Source: Adineta ricciae (lineage: Eukaryota > Rotifera > Eurotatoria > Adinetida > Adinetidae). Taken from it: DNA of 64,000 nt. This document shows, piece by piece, positions 1 through 10,138 of this stretch. Numbering within the stretch: position 1 is the first letter of the stretch; each line of letters begins with the position of its first letter. The position numbers and the translations under genes were made by a program. The stretch is from NCBI GenBank assembly GCA_905250025.1, contig CAJNOJ010000208.1, positions 62,001 through 126,000 on the forward strand, given 5' to 3'. The notes beneath the pieces were generated by a model, which searched no databases, had not been told where the DNA came from, and saw nothing but the letters and a program-made list of their open reading frames with translations.

Positions 1-96
1 ATGATGAAATGAATCAGTCTTTGGAGATATTGGTGACTTGTTCTCGACGGAAGCAAAACCAACAAGCATCCATACAAATATCGTTTTACACAGCAT
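1..96 (-). CDS. N-terminus of GPI-type secreted surface protein (partial)
   Basis: This is the first 32 codons of a minus-strand gene running off the left edge of the window. The reading frame starts with Met at position 96 and encodes a hydrophobic signal peptide. The sequence matches the start of the complete gene at 9242-10138 with only a few changes (for example TF to AS near residue 15), so it is the other allele of that gene. Nothing of the cysteine-rich body is inside the window here. Function is inferred only from the complete copy. Confidence 0.75.
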   Translation of the reverse strand, partial: MLCKTIFVWMLVGFASVENKSPISPKTDSFHH

Positions 97-708
97 TTCA
101 GTATAATAAAGTTCTTACGATGTTTGATAAACTACAAGCGCACTCCTGTACCTTATATGTGATACGTGACGCGTGTACGTGAATAATCTGTAAATATTAT
201 AGGCCTTGTACATAGATAAGAGTTTTTGTCTAACGTCGCAAGCATATCTCTGACGTATGCAAAAAGATGAAACGACGTAATCGTAATTACGTATGAAAAA
301 AACAAACTAGTCTTTTCAGATTGCGCTTTCCTATCGGGTAGTAATCTTGAGAGTGGGTGAGGGTGTTTCATCATCGGCATATAGGATGTTCTGTGTATAG
401 GCTGGAAGGAGAAACCGACTGATTACCCTCGATAAAACAGTTTTTCACTGTTACTCAATTTCGGAAAGTCAATAATTGATTACATTATATGTGAGGATAG
501 CTTAGACGTTAAATAGTGAGAAACTCGAGTTCAAAATAGGTGTTCTGATTTCATCCGCATCCTCATTTTTTATTCGCTTTGTTTCTTATATTTATCACAA
601 TCAATAGAGCTGATAATCATTGAAGGCATTGAATTGGAAAAGTTATCAGTTAATATTTCTATGACAAAATTTAGTTTGTTAAAATTTGCGCGTAAGGAAG
701 TTGTCTTC
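97..708. other. Upstream region of the GPI-type gene, no gene seen
   Basis: Positions 97 to about 431 are colinear with 10139-10450 of the other haplotype and are probably the promoter and 5' region of the minus-strand gene. After about 432 the two haplotypes no longer match. I see no coding sequence here. Confidence 0.5.
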
Positions 709-888
709 TTACACTGTGGAATGATCTGTAGCATCAAACTTTCCATTCCCAGCTGGTCTTCTGGATTTGTACCATTCCTCAGGTGATATTGGAGTTCCTA
801 TATCAGGACTAATGTACCATCCAAAATGATTATCGACCAAATAACCGACTTCCAGAAAGATATTTAATCTGTAATCCAGTTTCCGTAC
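709..888 (-). CDS. Unrecognised C-terminal exon (fragment)
   Basis: A 60-codon open frame on the minus strand ends in TAA at 709-711. On its 5' side it is preceded by a good splice acceptor (ttacag, just above 888). The translation looks protein-like: charged and aromatic residues, an HFGWYISPDIGTP stretch, an EEWYKSRRPAG stretch, no low complexity. It has no Met and no matching segment in the other haplotype. I do not recognise the family. It could be the last exon of a gene whose other exons lie above 890 or are lost, or a relic carried by the haplotype-specific segment. Confidence 0.4.
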   Translation of the reverse strand, partial: VRKLDYRLNIFLEVGYLVDNHFGWYISPDIGTPISPEEWYKSRRPAGNGKFDATDHSTV

Positions 889-889
889 C

Positions 890-2329
890 TGTAACCTCGA
901 ATGCGCAATTCAGCATTTTGATTTTTCTCATCCTAGGCTTAGTTCTCGCTAGGGAGTTTGAATATAATCAAAATGAGTAGAAGTCTTATTCACAACGAAA
1001 GTTAAGCCAGTTCGATTAATTATTCTGATCATGAATCGTCGTCTCGCTTTATCAAAATCACTTGCCGTGGGGAAATTTTGCTATAAAACAATTCGAAGCG
1101 TCAAGTGCCGCTATATCAGATTCGCTTGTAGCAATATTCGTAGCCATTAATTCTAGAAAAAAGAAGTTGTTTCAGTACCAAATTTCAGTTGTATTCGCTA
1201 GAAACTGTGAAACCCAAAAGAGCGATTCTTCGAATATAAATCTAGTCGAAACGTTAACAGATATCGAAGCCAAATTTTTAACTATGTATATTTGAGAAGT
1301 CAGTTTTAGATTTTATAGTCTTTGCTATATTAAAGAAAATTTCAGTATTAAAACAATTGTTGTTAGAATATAACTATCATAGAGTTTTAATATTTACCGA
1401 AATGTTATTGCTTTATATGTGCATCTTCATTTGACTTCTCATCAGTTGTGAAATAACTGATAAACGAACGACAAGAAAATGCTGTCGTTATCCGTCGAGT
1501 ATCAACTCAAAATACGACTCTGTGGTACATCATTATGAGAACTACGATACAAGACAAAAAAAAAACAATCTGAAATGTTAAATTGTTAAACGAGTTCAAG
1601 AACGAGTTGCCGACAAAAGAAACTTTGATTACAGATAACCTATTTTATAATAAAGCAGAATGTTGAGTGAGTGTGCGTGAGAGATAAACTGTACCTATTA
1701 GTATCTCTTTGAATGTATGAAAGAGTGAGTGTTGGTGTAGGCATAGAGTACGGAAATGGAGGTGAGCTTTGACAACTATGATTATGTGTCAAATCTATCT
1801 TTACCTACAACCATACCCATACCTGCACCCTCAAGATGGTTAAGATTCTTGAGTCGACACTCTTGACGTTTCAAAAGTTTTCGGATAAGATCAATCATAA
1901 ACGAAAAAGATCTCTAGCGAGAAATTCTACCGAAAGGAATCCATTGATTTGTTCCAACGGAGTTTTGATTTAAAAATGTTCATTCAGAGTATATACATTT
2001 GTTTTAATCTCCAGTCGAGGGTTAAGCGAGTATGCCTCGACGAGCGTTAGTAGTTATAATAATATTTTTTCTTCTGCATCATTCTTTTTGCCTTCGATAA
2101 AAAAAAACGCACTAACATCGACTGTTTTTTTCATCAAGATTAACTTTTCTTTCTTGAGATGACCTTGTTAATATGGAATTATTTCTCCTAGCAACGAATC
2201 TAATCACTACCAATATTCAATGATTACAACATCCAATTGGTTTTCTTTTCATAATAATACATGTTGTTATTCGTGAAATTGCTTTGCATGCATCAACATA
2301 TTATTATATGGTATTACTACCTTTTACGG
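890..2329. other. Non-coding, partly haplotype-specific sequence
   Basis: Positions from about 432 to 1845 have no counterpart in the second haplotype, which carries unrelated sequence at 10461-11575. Homology resumes at about 1846 (with 11574). No convincing gene is seen. The right border of the specific segment carries a short motif (1826-1841) that recurs at other haplotype breakpoints, and a dispersed motif lies at 2013-2049. Confidence 0.5.
2013..2049. repeat. Dispersed 37-bp motif, copy 1
   Basis: The sequence begins AGTCGAGGGTTAAGCGAGT and continues through a CCTCGACGAGCGTTA ending. Related copies lie at 11771-11810, 47754-47791, 60617-60654 and, shorter, at 63793-63826. The 5' and 3' parts can pair weakly (GTCGAGG with CCTCGAC). 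It may be the end of a mobile element; nothing shows which. Confidence 0.45.
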
Positions 2330-2870
2330 ATGTTTTTGGTTGAATCAATCGCTATGCCATTTGTATTTCGAATGAATGATGAATAACATTGGCTATTTTC
2401 ACGACATTTAAAATTTCTATATGAGTTTTGGCATTCAGTGAATATTTGTATTTGTACAGGATCGATTTTTTTCTGTCTGTGCAATTGGATTAGATTGCTA
2501 TATGGCAATTACAAAACTAATTGAATATGAAAATTTATTTTTATGAAGAAAAATGTTTTATGCATTATTCAATATACGAATAAGTTCGACAATCCTTGTA
2601 ATTTCAGCTGTAACTTTATTTGAACCATGTCAAACGATTTCTCATATGTAAAGAAAGATATTTAAATCTAGTCAAACTAATTGTTTATTTTAACCTACGC
2701 ATCTTTCATTATTGTAAGTGCAACACTGCATGAAATTTACTCAAGTGATTTCATCGACATCGAACGGTGCGAGTATCTATTTAATGATCCGATATGACGG
2801 ATTATTCCAACGTTGATATTCATTCTTGTGGTACTACTTATTTCTCATTTCTTTCGACTTCACGTCAACT
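2330..2870 (+). pseudogene. Decayed rhodopsin-type GPCR
   Basis: Broken reading frames recover parts of a seven-helix receptor. There is a TM3 end and second loop reading GLDCYMAIT followed by a TM4-like hydrophobic stretch (ISSTILVISAV), with stops and frame changes between pieces. The DRY motif has become DCY. The allelic relic at 12090-12620 has GLVRYMAIT instead, so the two copies decayed differently. Limits are approximate. The intact receptor 1.5 kb downstream is a different subfamily member. Confidence 0.5.
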
Positions 2871-2879
2871 ATCGGAGAC

Positions 2880-3610
2880 AACGATAGCGAAAAATACTGA
2901 GCAATTCCTCAGTAGAACGTTTATTAACACACATGCCATACCAAGATCGGGGTTCTATTTTCAAGTGGACAGTATTATATCGCAATTCCCAAAACTGATC
3001 ACACAACGGTTCTCTCAAACGCTCAGCTTGTTACGTGATGTTCTGAATAGCAATGTTCTCGGTTCGTCCTACTTTCTCAATTTGGATTGGCAAATTTATG
3101 TGAATAGAACGTGCATAACAATTCCGGTTCGTTTGGAAGCCGAAGTGATTTCGTTGAATCAGGAAGAATAGTTTATGATGTAACGATTATTCAGAAATTT
3201 TTGCTATCTGGATGGAATATTTTTATAGTCAAACATATATTGATCGGTTATTATTCGATGAACAACGATGACGTCAGTATATCGTAATCGAATGAATATA
3301 TCAGTCTTGAATTTTTCCATAGCAAGTCGTTTTCGACGAGATACAGTTATTCAAACTTTAGTAGATGAATTATTTATTGAAATGTAGATGATTAGCCGGT
3401 AGTATTCATCATTTTATAGGAAATGTGCTCCTATCTAATATTCGCACACCATCTGTAAGGATGATTGTTATATGCAGAGTATATCGCGGGTGTTTGGTTT
3501 ATATAGAGAATTGACAATATCAATGCAGTGGTTTGTTTCACTTTTGATGAAGCCAATGCTAAAAATTCGTGTTCGTTGTCGACGAAATCTTGTTGGACTG
3601 TTCAATTAAA
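2880..3610 (+). pseudogene. Relic of the two-TM ectodomain family
   Basis: An open stretch (125 codons, ending at 3171) and later broken frames match the ectodomain of the big protein encoded at 17576-21183. Recognisable pieces are the segment with NTEQFLSRTFIN, SQFPKLITQRF and LSLLRDVLNSN, then an ECFY-type cysteine segment after 3200, and finally a CAPI remnant leading into a hydrophobic C-terminal segment near 3500-3600. Stops interrupt it and no N-terminal membrane segment is present. It is therefore a decayed single-domain paralogue. The allele is at 13160-13890. Confidence 0.6.
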
Positions 3611-4300
3611 CTAACATGACAAATAAAAAGATCTTTTTGAACGTTCAGTACTACTCTTGCTTACTGCTTCAAAATAAAAGTTGAATGCTTTCTTTCTCAT
3701 CATTAAAACATATAATCTCAACTATAAGTACATGCTCGCACTTTATAGTTTTGGATATTATTAGGAAAAAGCTGCGTGTTCTTTTCTTTTAATGTATCAC
3801 GCGCATACACATCTTCTATTATTCTTTTCAATTCCTATTCCTCTTCTGTAAATCTGCAATTACTGTAATGAGAATATTAAATAATTCAAAGACCAATAGA
3901 ATTCATACCAATGATTAATAAGTAAGAACTTTCTTAATCTATTTACACCGCCAATTATCTAATTAAAAAATAATTTTTTAACAACAGATCAATGGTATCA
4001 CCACGCTGAAATTATTTAAAACATCGCCTATTATTATCCTTGAGCGAGTATCTTAGATGGTATACAGATTATCGTGTGACCTAAAACAAAGCACATACTA
4101 AGAAACATATTATTAGACTCGTTAACACATAATAAGCAAAAAAAATGGATGATATTTTCTTACAGAACATCCGGAAAACTATATATTTTACTCTTGATGT
4201 ATTCTTTTGAATGAAACTATAAATTAACGATGAACTAACGGTCTCTCATTCAAAATCAAATCTTTCCTTCACCGAACAGAAATCTATTCGGCTTCCATTT
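3611..4300. other. Intergenic region upstream of GPCR
   Basis: About 690 bp of AT-rich sequence, colinear with 13891-14588 in the other haplotype. No open frame of note. It presumably holds the promoter of the receptor gene at 4301, but no clear element can be assigned. Confidence 0.4.
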
Positions 4301-5236
4301 ATGTCGAGTAATACAACGGCCAATACCATTTCAAGTGGCCGACTCATTGTCGCTTATTATCCATTTTCATTGATTATTGTTGGTACAATTTTAAACCTGA
4401 CAACGTTGTTCATTCTTTTTCGGCCTGTCTTTCGAGATACAACAAGACAACCGGTTGTTTATTACATGCGTACGATCGCTGTGTTTGATATTCTGATGCT
4501 ATATGGCTGGAATCTTGATCATTATTTGGACATCGTACATGGGTTTATACTTTTAACGTATACAATACCGACGTGCAAAATTTTTGGATTTTTGAATTAT
4601 TTCGCTGGACAATCATCAGCATGGCTTCGCGTATTCGTCTGTTTAGATCGATACTTAGCAGTAAGTCGCCTTCATCGCACATGGTTCAACCGCCGAAAAG
4701 GTGTTTCAATCATTATCAGTACAATCATCACGGTTATAACCTTGTTCAATCTACACTTTTTCATCTTTGCTTGTTTCCATCGATCCAATGGTACGATTAA
4801 TCCCAATGCTCAACTCTACCGCATTTATCCTCTCTGGGATTATATCAATTTAGGTGTATACAATTGTGCACCATTTATATTCATGGTTACACTCAACACA
4901 AGCGTTATTTATCATTTGCTACAGCGTCGTCAAATGCAAATCATTCAAAATTCACGTATTCAACACCGAACAATATCAATTACATTGGTAATAACAACAT
5001 TTCTCTTTTTAATTATGACTATTCCAGCTACGATTGTTGCTGCATTTTTCTTCACCACTCCAACGACAACACTAGCGAAAGTACTCGATTCCACACTTTA
5101 TACTTACCATGCATTGTCCTTTATCATCTATTTCATAACATTTAAAGAATTTCGACAAGAATGTTTGATTTTGTTTGGTTGTTACAATTACAATGTTCGT
5201 AGAAGAATCGAACCGACAACAAAGCAGAGATATTGA
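4301..5236 (+). CDS. Rhodopsin-family GPCR (bdelloid neuropeptide-receptor-like)
   Basis: A single-exon 311-residue protein with seven hydrophobic helices, so a plasma-membrane receptor likely to signal through G proteins. Features seen: glycosylation-type NTT at the N-terminus, TM1 around residues 18-40, a TM3 region with SSAWLRVFVCLDRYLAVSR (the E/DRY motif as DRY), basic third loop (RRQMQ), and a TM7 with YITF-like ending before a short basic tail. Length is typical of the compact class A receptors that are expanded in bdelloids and resemble FMRFamide-type receptors. The ligand is unknown. Its allele at 14589-15524 differs at 12 of 311 residues by eye. An AATAAA follows the stop at about 5294. 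Confidence 0.85.
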   Translation: MSSNTTANTISSGRLIVAYYPFSLIIVGTILNLTTLFILFRPVFRDTTRQPVVYYMRTIAVFDILMLYGWNLDHYLDIVHGFILLTYTIPTCKIFGFLNYFAGQSSAWLRVFVCLDRYLAVSRLHRTWFNRRKGVSIIISTIITVITLFNLHFFIFACFHRSNGTINPNAQLYRIYPLWDYINLGVYNCAPFIFMVTLNTSVIYHLLQRRQMQIIQNSRIQHRTISITLVITTFLFLIMTIPATIVAAFFFTTPTTTLAKVLDSTLYTYHALSFIIYFITFKEFRQECLILFGCYNYNVRRRIEPTTKQRY

Positions 5237-5603
5237 ATGGATCTTATACAGAACATTTATTAACCACTTGTATATATCTCGAAAGAATATCGAATAAATT
5301 ACTTTTCAATAACTGCCTTCATTTTTTTCCGCATAATATCACAGCATTAAGATTGTGATGAAATGAGATTTCATCTTGACATATTCGCATCGACATCGTA
5401 CGGGAAAAAATGTCCTTTGGGAATGAAAACCAGGCACTGAAGAAAGCACATATTTCAAGAACAGGAAACAAAACTCTCATATGATTCAAATCATAAACAT
5501 GTAATTATTTTGATATTTCTAATATCGTATGATTATTTTACTTGAAAAGGAAGAGAAGTACTGGAGATGTTCTTTAAATAAACATCTTTTTTCTCTTTTT
5601 CAG
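5237..5603. other. Intergenic / 5' part of FG-GAP gene
   Basis: Contains the 3' end of the GPCR and probably the first exon(s) of the downstream FG-GAP gene. One candidate start here (an ATG near 5412 opening a 23-codon frame) has no usable splice donor in frame, and the equivalent codon is ACG in the other haplotype. I leave the first exon unresolved. Confidence 0.35.
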
Positions 5604-7000
5604 AACCGATATTCCAGAAAAGTAGGGTTGATATGAATGTATGTTAAGGTGACATCGATAATACCATGCGAGAAAAACTAGATCTATTTCTTTGCTAGAT
5701 TTTTACATTATCCCATAATTCTGTTGAGAATTTTATGAATGATCCACAAATACCAACGACGATAACGATAACGTATGTATGAGTAGATCAATATCGTCGA
5801 TAACTTTGTTTTTATAATTGAAATTTTCAGTCCTGCACAGCAGAATCGTCATAATAAAACTCGAGTATATGCTCTTCGGTGTATCGTGGGTGCATGGTTA
5901 GTTGGTTTAATCATGCTAATACCTATCATTATGGTTCGCGATAAAATAACATCGTCAGATGCAAAAATAATCATAAATGGTATGTTCAGTCTATCTCTTT
6001 GAGTAAGATCAACGTGTTTGTTCATGCGATCATCCAAGGAACGACAACGGTGAATTCTTATATTTCAACAACAGGCACTCCTATCGTCAGTACGAGTAAC
6101 AATTCAGTTACATCGATGACTAATAATACCAATGTAACTATCAACCCTCCAGGTAGATAAATTTGACCGAACGGGATAGATTTGTATTTTCATTTATTTA
6201 GTTCGAAAATGTCAAAACTTAACTTTTACTTCGTATATGTCATATGCAACTGGGACTAAACCGTGGTCCGTAGCTGCTGGTCACCTGAATGGTGATAATT
6301 ATACAGATTTGATTGTTGCTAATCGTAATAGTTATACGGTTGGTATCTACTTTAATAATGGCGATGGAACATTTCAAAATCAAAAACTTGTAATTAACGG
6401 TTCACTACCACAATATGTTATTGCCAAAGACGTCAACGATGATCAGAATATAGATATTCTAATTGCTGAGAGCGCATCTAACGCAATAGGTGTTTCCTTG
6501 GGAAATGGTTACGGTGGCTTTACTGCTGAAGTTGACTATTCCGTGGGTATGTATCCATACTGGATCGATACTGGCGACTTGAATGGCGATCAGAACGTTG
6601 ATCTTGTCATCGTTAATGACTATAATTCTAACGTCGATGTCTTGCTTGGCGATGGTCATGGACGTTTCGATACCGGATATACTTATTCTACTGCTCAATA
6701 TCCGGTCGCCGTAGCTATCAGTGATTTTAATCATGATGCAAATTTAGATTTTGTAATTACTGAGTATTCTAGTAATACGATTAGTTTATTTCTTGGATAT
6801 GGTAACGCAACGTTTCGAACACGGAGACGATTCTCCACGGGCAATTCACCATGGGGAATAGCCATTGCAGATTTCAATCGCGACACACATATAGATGTAG
6901 TAGTAGCGAATTATGATGATGCAACAATCAGCGTCTTAATGAGCAATGGAAATGGAACATTTCAACCTCAAGTTGTTTATGCTACTGGTGAATTACCAAT
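5604..7000 (+). CDS. Membrane-anchored FG-GAP/VCBS propeller protein, truncated by contig end
   Basis: Exons inferred from GT-AG sites: 5604-5621 (18 nt), 5831-5979, 6039-6152 and 6202 onward; introns of 49-209 bp. The second exon encodes a single transmembrane helix (CIVGAWLVGLIMLIPIIMV), the third a Ser/Thr/Asn-rich stalk, the fourth the repeats with DxNxDxxxD calcium-binding loops. Topology is type II: short cytosolic end, extracellular propeller. Five repeats are present before the sequence stops at the N at 7001. The missing C-terminus is at 26065-26438, whose first 121 bp are identical to 6874-6994. The complete allele is at 15894-17535. Role unknown; such propellers are usually adhesive or binding domains. 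Confidence 0.75.
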
Positions 7001-7001
7001 N
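7001..7001. other. Contig join (single N)
   Basis: The sequence on the left is inside an FG-GAP gene and continues at 26065, not at 7002. The sequence on the right begins inside an intron of a minus-strand cathepsin gene. The two sides are unrelated, so this is an assembly join. Confidence 0.9.
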
Positions 7002-7039
7002 CTAGTATACGAGCACAACACTCATTTTCTACACATTAC

Positions 7040-7504
7040 CAACAGTATCAGGTAATATCACGTTTTCATCTCGTTTATATCCTTGATGATCTTCACTTCG
7101 GATTGATTTCTTAGGACTGGTCATCAGTTTAGCGTATTCTGCACCAGTCTATAAACACTCACGTCCATATTGTCGTAGACACATCTAACGTAATCTTACC
7201 AAATCAGCGAATGTATTCATGCCAAGCCAGAATGTGTAAACACCAAGATCAGCTTTCAGATTATGTTCTCGCACTTTTTTCAAATTATCTTCCCAGATAT
7301 CACGACTTGAAAAACGAACAAGAAGTGTTTATGTATCGTTTCCAAGAACTAAATCAACTCATACCGAACATGCTCTTCATCATGTGAATAGCGTTTGTTA
7401 TGTGTTTGTTTCCATAAATTCCAGTTTTGATCGAGTGTCACGTCGAATGACAATGTGCCACTGACAATACACAATACAATTGCAAGAATCGATATAGTTT
7501 GCAT
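7040..7504 (-). CDS. Cathepsin L-like cysteine protease, 5' part
   Basis: Three minus-strand exons join in phase: 7365-7504, 7200-7305, 7040-7148, with introns of 59 and 51 bp. They encode a signal peptide (residues 1-19) and an I29-type inhibitory propeptide. Visible landmarks are NWNLWKQTHNKRYS, the ERFNIN-like helix with IWEDNLKKVREHN, and LGMNTFADL. The third exon ends at ILPDTV plus one base, exactly where the mature enzyme begins in this family. A donor (gtaatg) follows, and the contig then stops, so the catalytic domain with its Cys, His and Asn is absent here. Expected to be a secreted or lysosomal protease. There is no damage in the visible part. Confidence 0.8.
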
Positions 7505-7838
7505 CTATATCACAACAAACCTCGACGTAGTATGAGACTTTTATCTCTTGGATCTTTTTTACATACCTTCGTTGCTTCTAACACACGAAACAAAAGAAAA
7601 AGATAGAGTGCAAGTCAGCTTTTATTCCATACAAGATGTTTATACTTGAAGTTTATCTCACTTTACACGTGTTTTCTCTATCATTATCTTTGAGAATGAA
7701 AGCATATTTCTTTGTCAACTGGTTAATTTCAAACAAAAGAAGATTTGTGATAAAGAGCTGTTTTTTATTCAAAAATGTAAACTACGACAATGGAAAAAAA
7801 AGACGAAGTTCTATCTTTAGCAGCGAAAATCTCTTCGT
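7505..7838. other. Intergenic, nothing recognised
   Basis: Upstream of the cathepsin start and downstream of the next gene (both minus strand). AT-rich with no supported gene. Confidence 0.4.
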
Positions 7839-8141
7839 TCAGACTAACCATCGACGACTAACACATGTTTGAGCAATAGGATAGTAACATTGTCCGTTGC
7901 AAAGTTTCTGCCCGATCTTACACAGATGTCCGTCGATACAAGTATGCACACCGACATTGAAGTAACATTCACTGCCACATACACTTTGTCCAATCTTGCA
8001 AACATGCCCTTCAATACATTGCGAAGCCACTGGATAGTAACATTTGTTTCCGCATGGGCTTTGACCGAAATTGCAGACTAAGGCAGATGTACTGTCGACA
8101 CAAATGAGAAGTAAAAGAGCGAAAATACATAACTTCATCAT
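7839..8141 (-). CDS. Small secreted cysteine-rich repeat protein
   Basis: A 100-residue protein with a clear signal peptide (about residues 1-20). The mature part is three tandem units of about 27 residues with the pattern C-x3-GQ-x2-C-x3-CYx(P/V)...C-I-x-GH-x-C. The last unit is shortened and ends in SRRWLV. The regular cysteines suggest a disulfide-stabilised extracellular peptide. I do not recognise a named family. It sits between the cathepsin gene and an NHL relic, all on the minus strand. No counterpart from the other haplotype lies in the window. Confidence 0.7.
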   Translation of the reverse strand: MMKLCIFALLLLICVDSTSALVCNFGQSPCGNKCYYPVASQCIEGHVCKIGQSVCGSECYFNVGVHTCIDGHLCKIGQKLCNGQCYYPIAQTCVSRRWLV

Positions 8142-8471
8142 GTCTTAAATGTTATACAGTTATGTTTGTCTGTATATGCACAAGTATATATACATGCATT
8201 TGGGCGGATATTTGCATAAGTAATTTATTCTCCAGGTAAATTTATTGGATTTATATGAATGAATAAGACATAAATGCTCTTGGTTTGAAAAGTAAATGTA
8301 TGTTTGATTATACTTATTCATGTTATTTATTTCTATACAGTGTATCATAAATGAAATATGTTATTCTTTTTGCGAATGATGATTAATTGTGGCATTTTCA
8401 TAGTATAATACTTCTCTTGCAAAGTACTTTGATGCAGAGTCTAAAAATTTCATAGAACAGCTTCAAAGTGA
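8142..8471. other. Intergenic, nothing recognised
   Basis: AT-rich sequence upstream of the small secreted protein. No gene supported. Confidence 0.4.
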
Positions 8472-8930
8472 TTAGAATATTTGTTTACAGCATTCTGCGA
8501 TATAAAATACATATCCTTGAAATTTGAGAAATTTTTGATTACGTTGATTTCCTACATCTGTACCGTATATATTCATTGAAGAATCAAACACGACTCCGCC
8601 AGGATTGATAAGTTGTGTTAAACTGTTACCACCTACGAATTCACCTGCCACCATGATACTCGTCTTATTGTTACGACAAAACTTCATTATGTGTCGTTTT
8701 CAGCCTATTTCAAAGTAGAATGGCTATTTAAGTTCATGATATACATATAATTACTCATAGACGTAGCATAATGGATAGCCCATGAATAATTCGGCTGGGT
8801 AGTGGTATCACCAGCGCCATTCCCACCGACAACAAAGGTCCCGTTAGCACCCGATGTTGAATTTGTTCTTAAACGTGTGACACGATTATTATCACATTTA
8901 ATGATTTGAGCAATGAGGTATATACCAAAT
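8472..8930 (-). pseudogene. NHL-repeat protein relic
   Basis: Two separated pieces on the minus strand resemble NHL propeller repeats. The upstream piece (about 8780-8930) has CDNNRVTRLRTNS followed by GTFVVGGNGAGD. The downstream piece (8472-8687) has a GEFVGGNS segment, INPGGVVFDSSMNIYGTD and NQRNQKFLKF. Stops and a frame change lie between them. NHL proteins are abundant in bdelloids. This copy looks dead, although unrecognised introns could account for some of the breaks. Confidence 0.5.
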
Positions 8931-9241
8931 ATTAGGAGTGTATGGTTCAGAATCTTGACAGTTGCGATTCTATCGATTTTGCAATAAAAAATAGTATAGC
9001 AGAAAAGAAAATATATATCGTCGGAGAATTCATACGGAATTCACCCAGTAACTTCAAACAATGTTACTTTAATGTCAAAGACAATGATTCTTCCATTCCT
9101 GTGTCATCTATTCTCGGTCTCTATAATTCAATTACGCAACTAATTCAGTTTTTCTACAAACACAAAATATTGGCATGCTCTCATGACTAATCAAATATTT
9201 AATTCAGTTTGAAAAATTTATTTGTTAAGACTGTTCTGAAA
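8931..9241. other. Intergenic, nothing recognised
   Basis: Contains an 82-codon plus-strand frame (8942-9190) with no family signal or start context; treated as chance. Confidence 0.4.
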
Positions 9242-10138
9242 TCATAAAAACAGTGTTACAAATATGATAATAAAATAAACGCTCAGCAAATTCATAGAAA
9301 TAATAGCAATGCTTTGCGATGCAGAATTAGTATCCAATATACCAAACCAATTATCTTCAATTGCTTTTCTAACCGATATCGCATTTTCAGGTGAATTGCA
9401 TCCATCGAGATCACATTTAAAATCAAGCATTTGTATTGTCTTGGTTATTATATTCATTGATGATATTTCATTTATACGGTAAAAAACATCTAGAAGCTTT
9501 TCCTTGGGCTTACAATTGTAAATGGCAGTTTGATTCATGATTTCGTCCCATGTATATTCGCACATGCCATTTTGACATTCGACTGTTCTATTCGGAGCTT
9601 TGTAACATTGTTGTACACTTGCCGAACTACCATTGTTATAGAGCAATGTAGACAACTGAGAATACAAATTTTGTACTTGTTTAGTCGTTTCAAGATAAAA
9701 TGAAGCATATTTGGTAAAATAGTTGCTATTACAGTCATTATCAGTCGTGCAAACATATAGCCAATTTACGTGTTTGTCACTTTGTTCAGAAGTGAAACGA
9801 GCGGTTGCTTTCAGACTAGCATCAAAGACAACATCGGTGTCATTGTCACCACTAAAATTGATAATGCCCATATTTGTAACGTAATCTATACTAAAATTTA
9901 TTACGCATGTTTTAGCTTGAACATAAGATTCGCATTGTGATGGAATAACCAATGAACTATTCAAGGGAAATTCAAAAGAACGACATTTGAGGCAACGTAT
10001 CATTTTGCTCGAAGTTTCGGTGGCGAGTACAAGCGACTTTTGATGATGAAATGAATCAGTCTTTGGAGATATTGGTGGTTTGTTCTCGACGAAAGTAAAA
10101 CCAACAATCATCCATACAAATATCGTTTTACACAACAT
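9242..10138 (-). CDS. Secreted, probably GPI-anchored cysteine-rich surface protein
   Basis: A 298-residue intronless frame. It has a signal peptide (about 1-17), an early CLKC motif, about a dozen further cysteines, several N-glycosylation sites, a CDLDGCNSPENA segment and a hydrophobic C-terminal tail of about 20 residues with no basic stop, typical of a GPI-attachment signal. The CxxC start and the CxxxxCN ending recall Ly6/uPAR-type three-finger proteins, but the spacing is longer than usual, so this is only a resemblance. Likely on the outer cell surface. The start of its allele is at 1-96. Confidence 0.65.
   Translation of the reverse strand: MLCKTIFVWMIVGFTFVENKPPISPKTDSFHHQKSLVLATETSSKMIRCLKCRSFEFPLNSSLVIPSQCESYVQAKTCVINFSIDYVTNMGIINFSGDNDTDVVFDASLKATARFTSEQSDKHVNWLYVCTTDNDCNSNYFTKYASFYLETTKQVQNLYSQLSTLLYNNGSSASVQQCYKAPNRTVECQNGMCEYTWDEIMNQTAIYNCKPKEKLLDVFYRINEISSMNIITKTIQMLDFKCDLDGCNSPENAISVRKAIEDNWFGILDTNSASQSIAIISMNLLSVYFIIIFVTLFL

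Noticed and set aside
8942..9190. 82-codon plus-strand gene
   Set aside because: No recognisable domain, signal peptide or conservation; likely chance frame.
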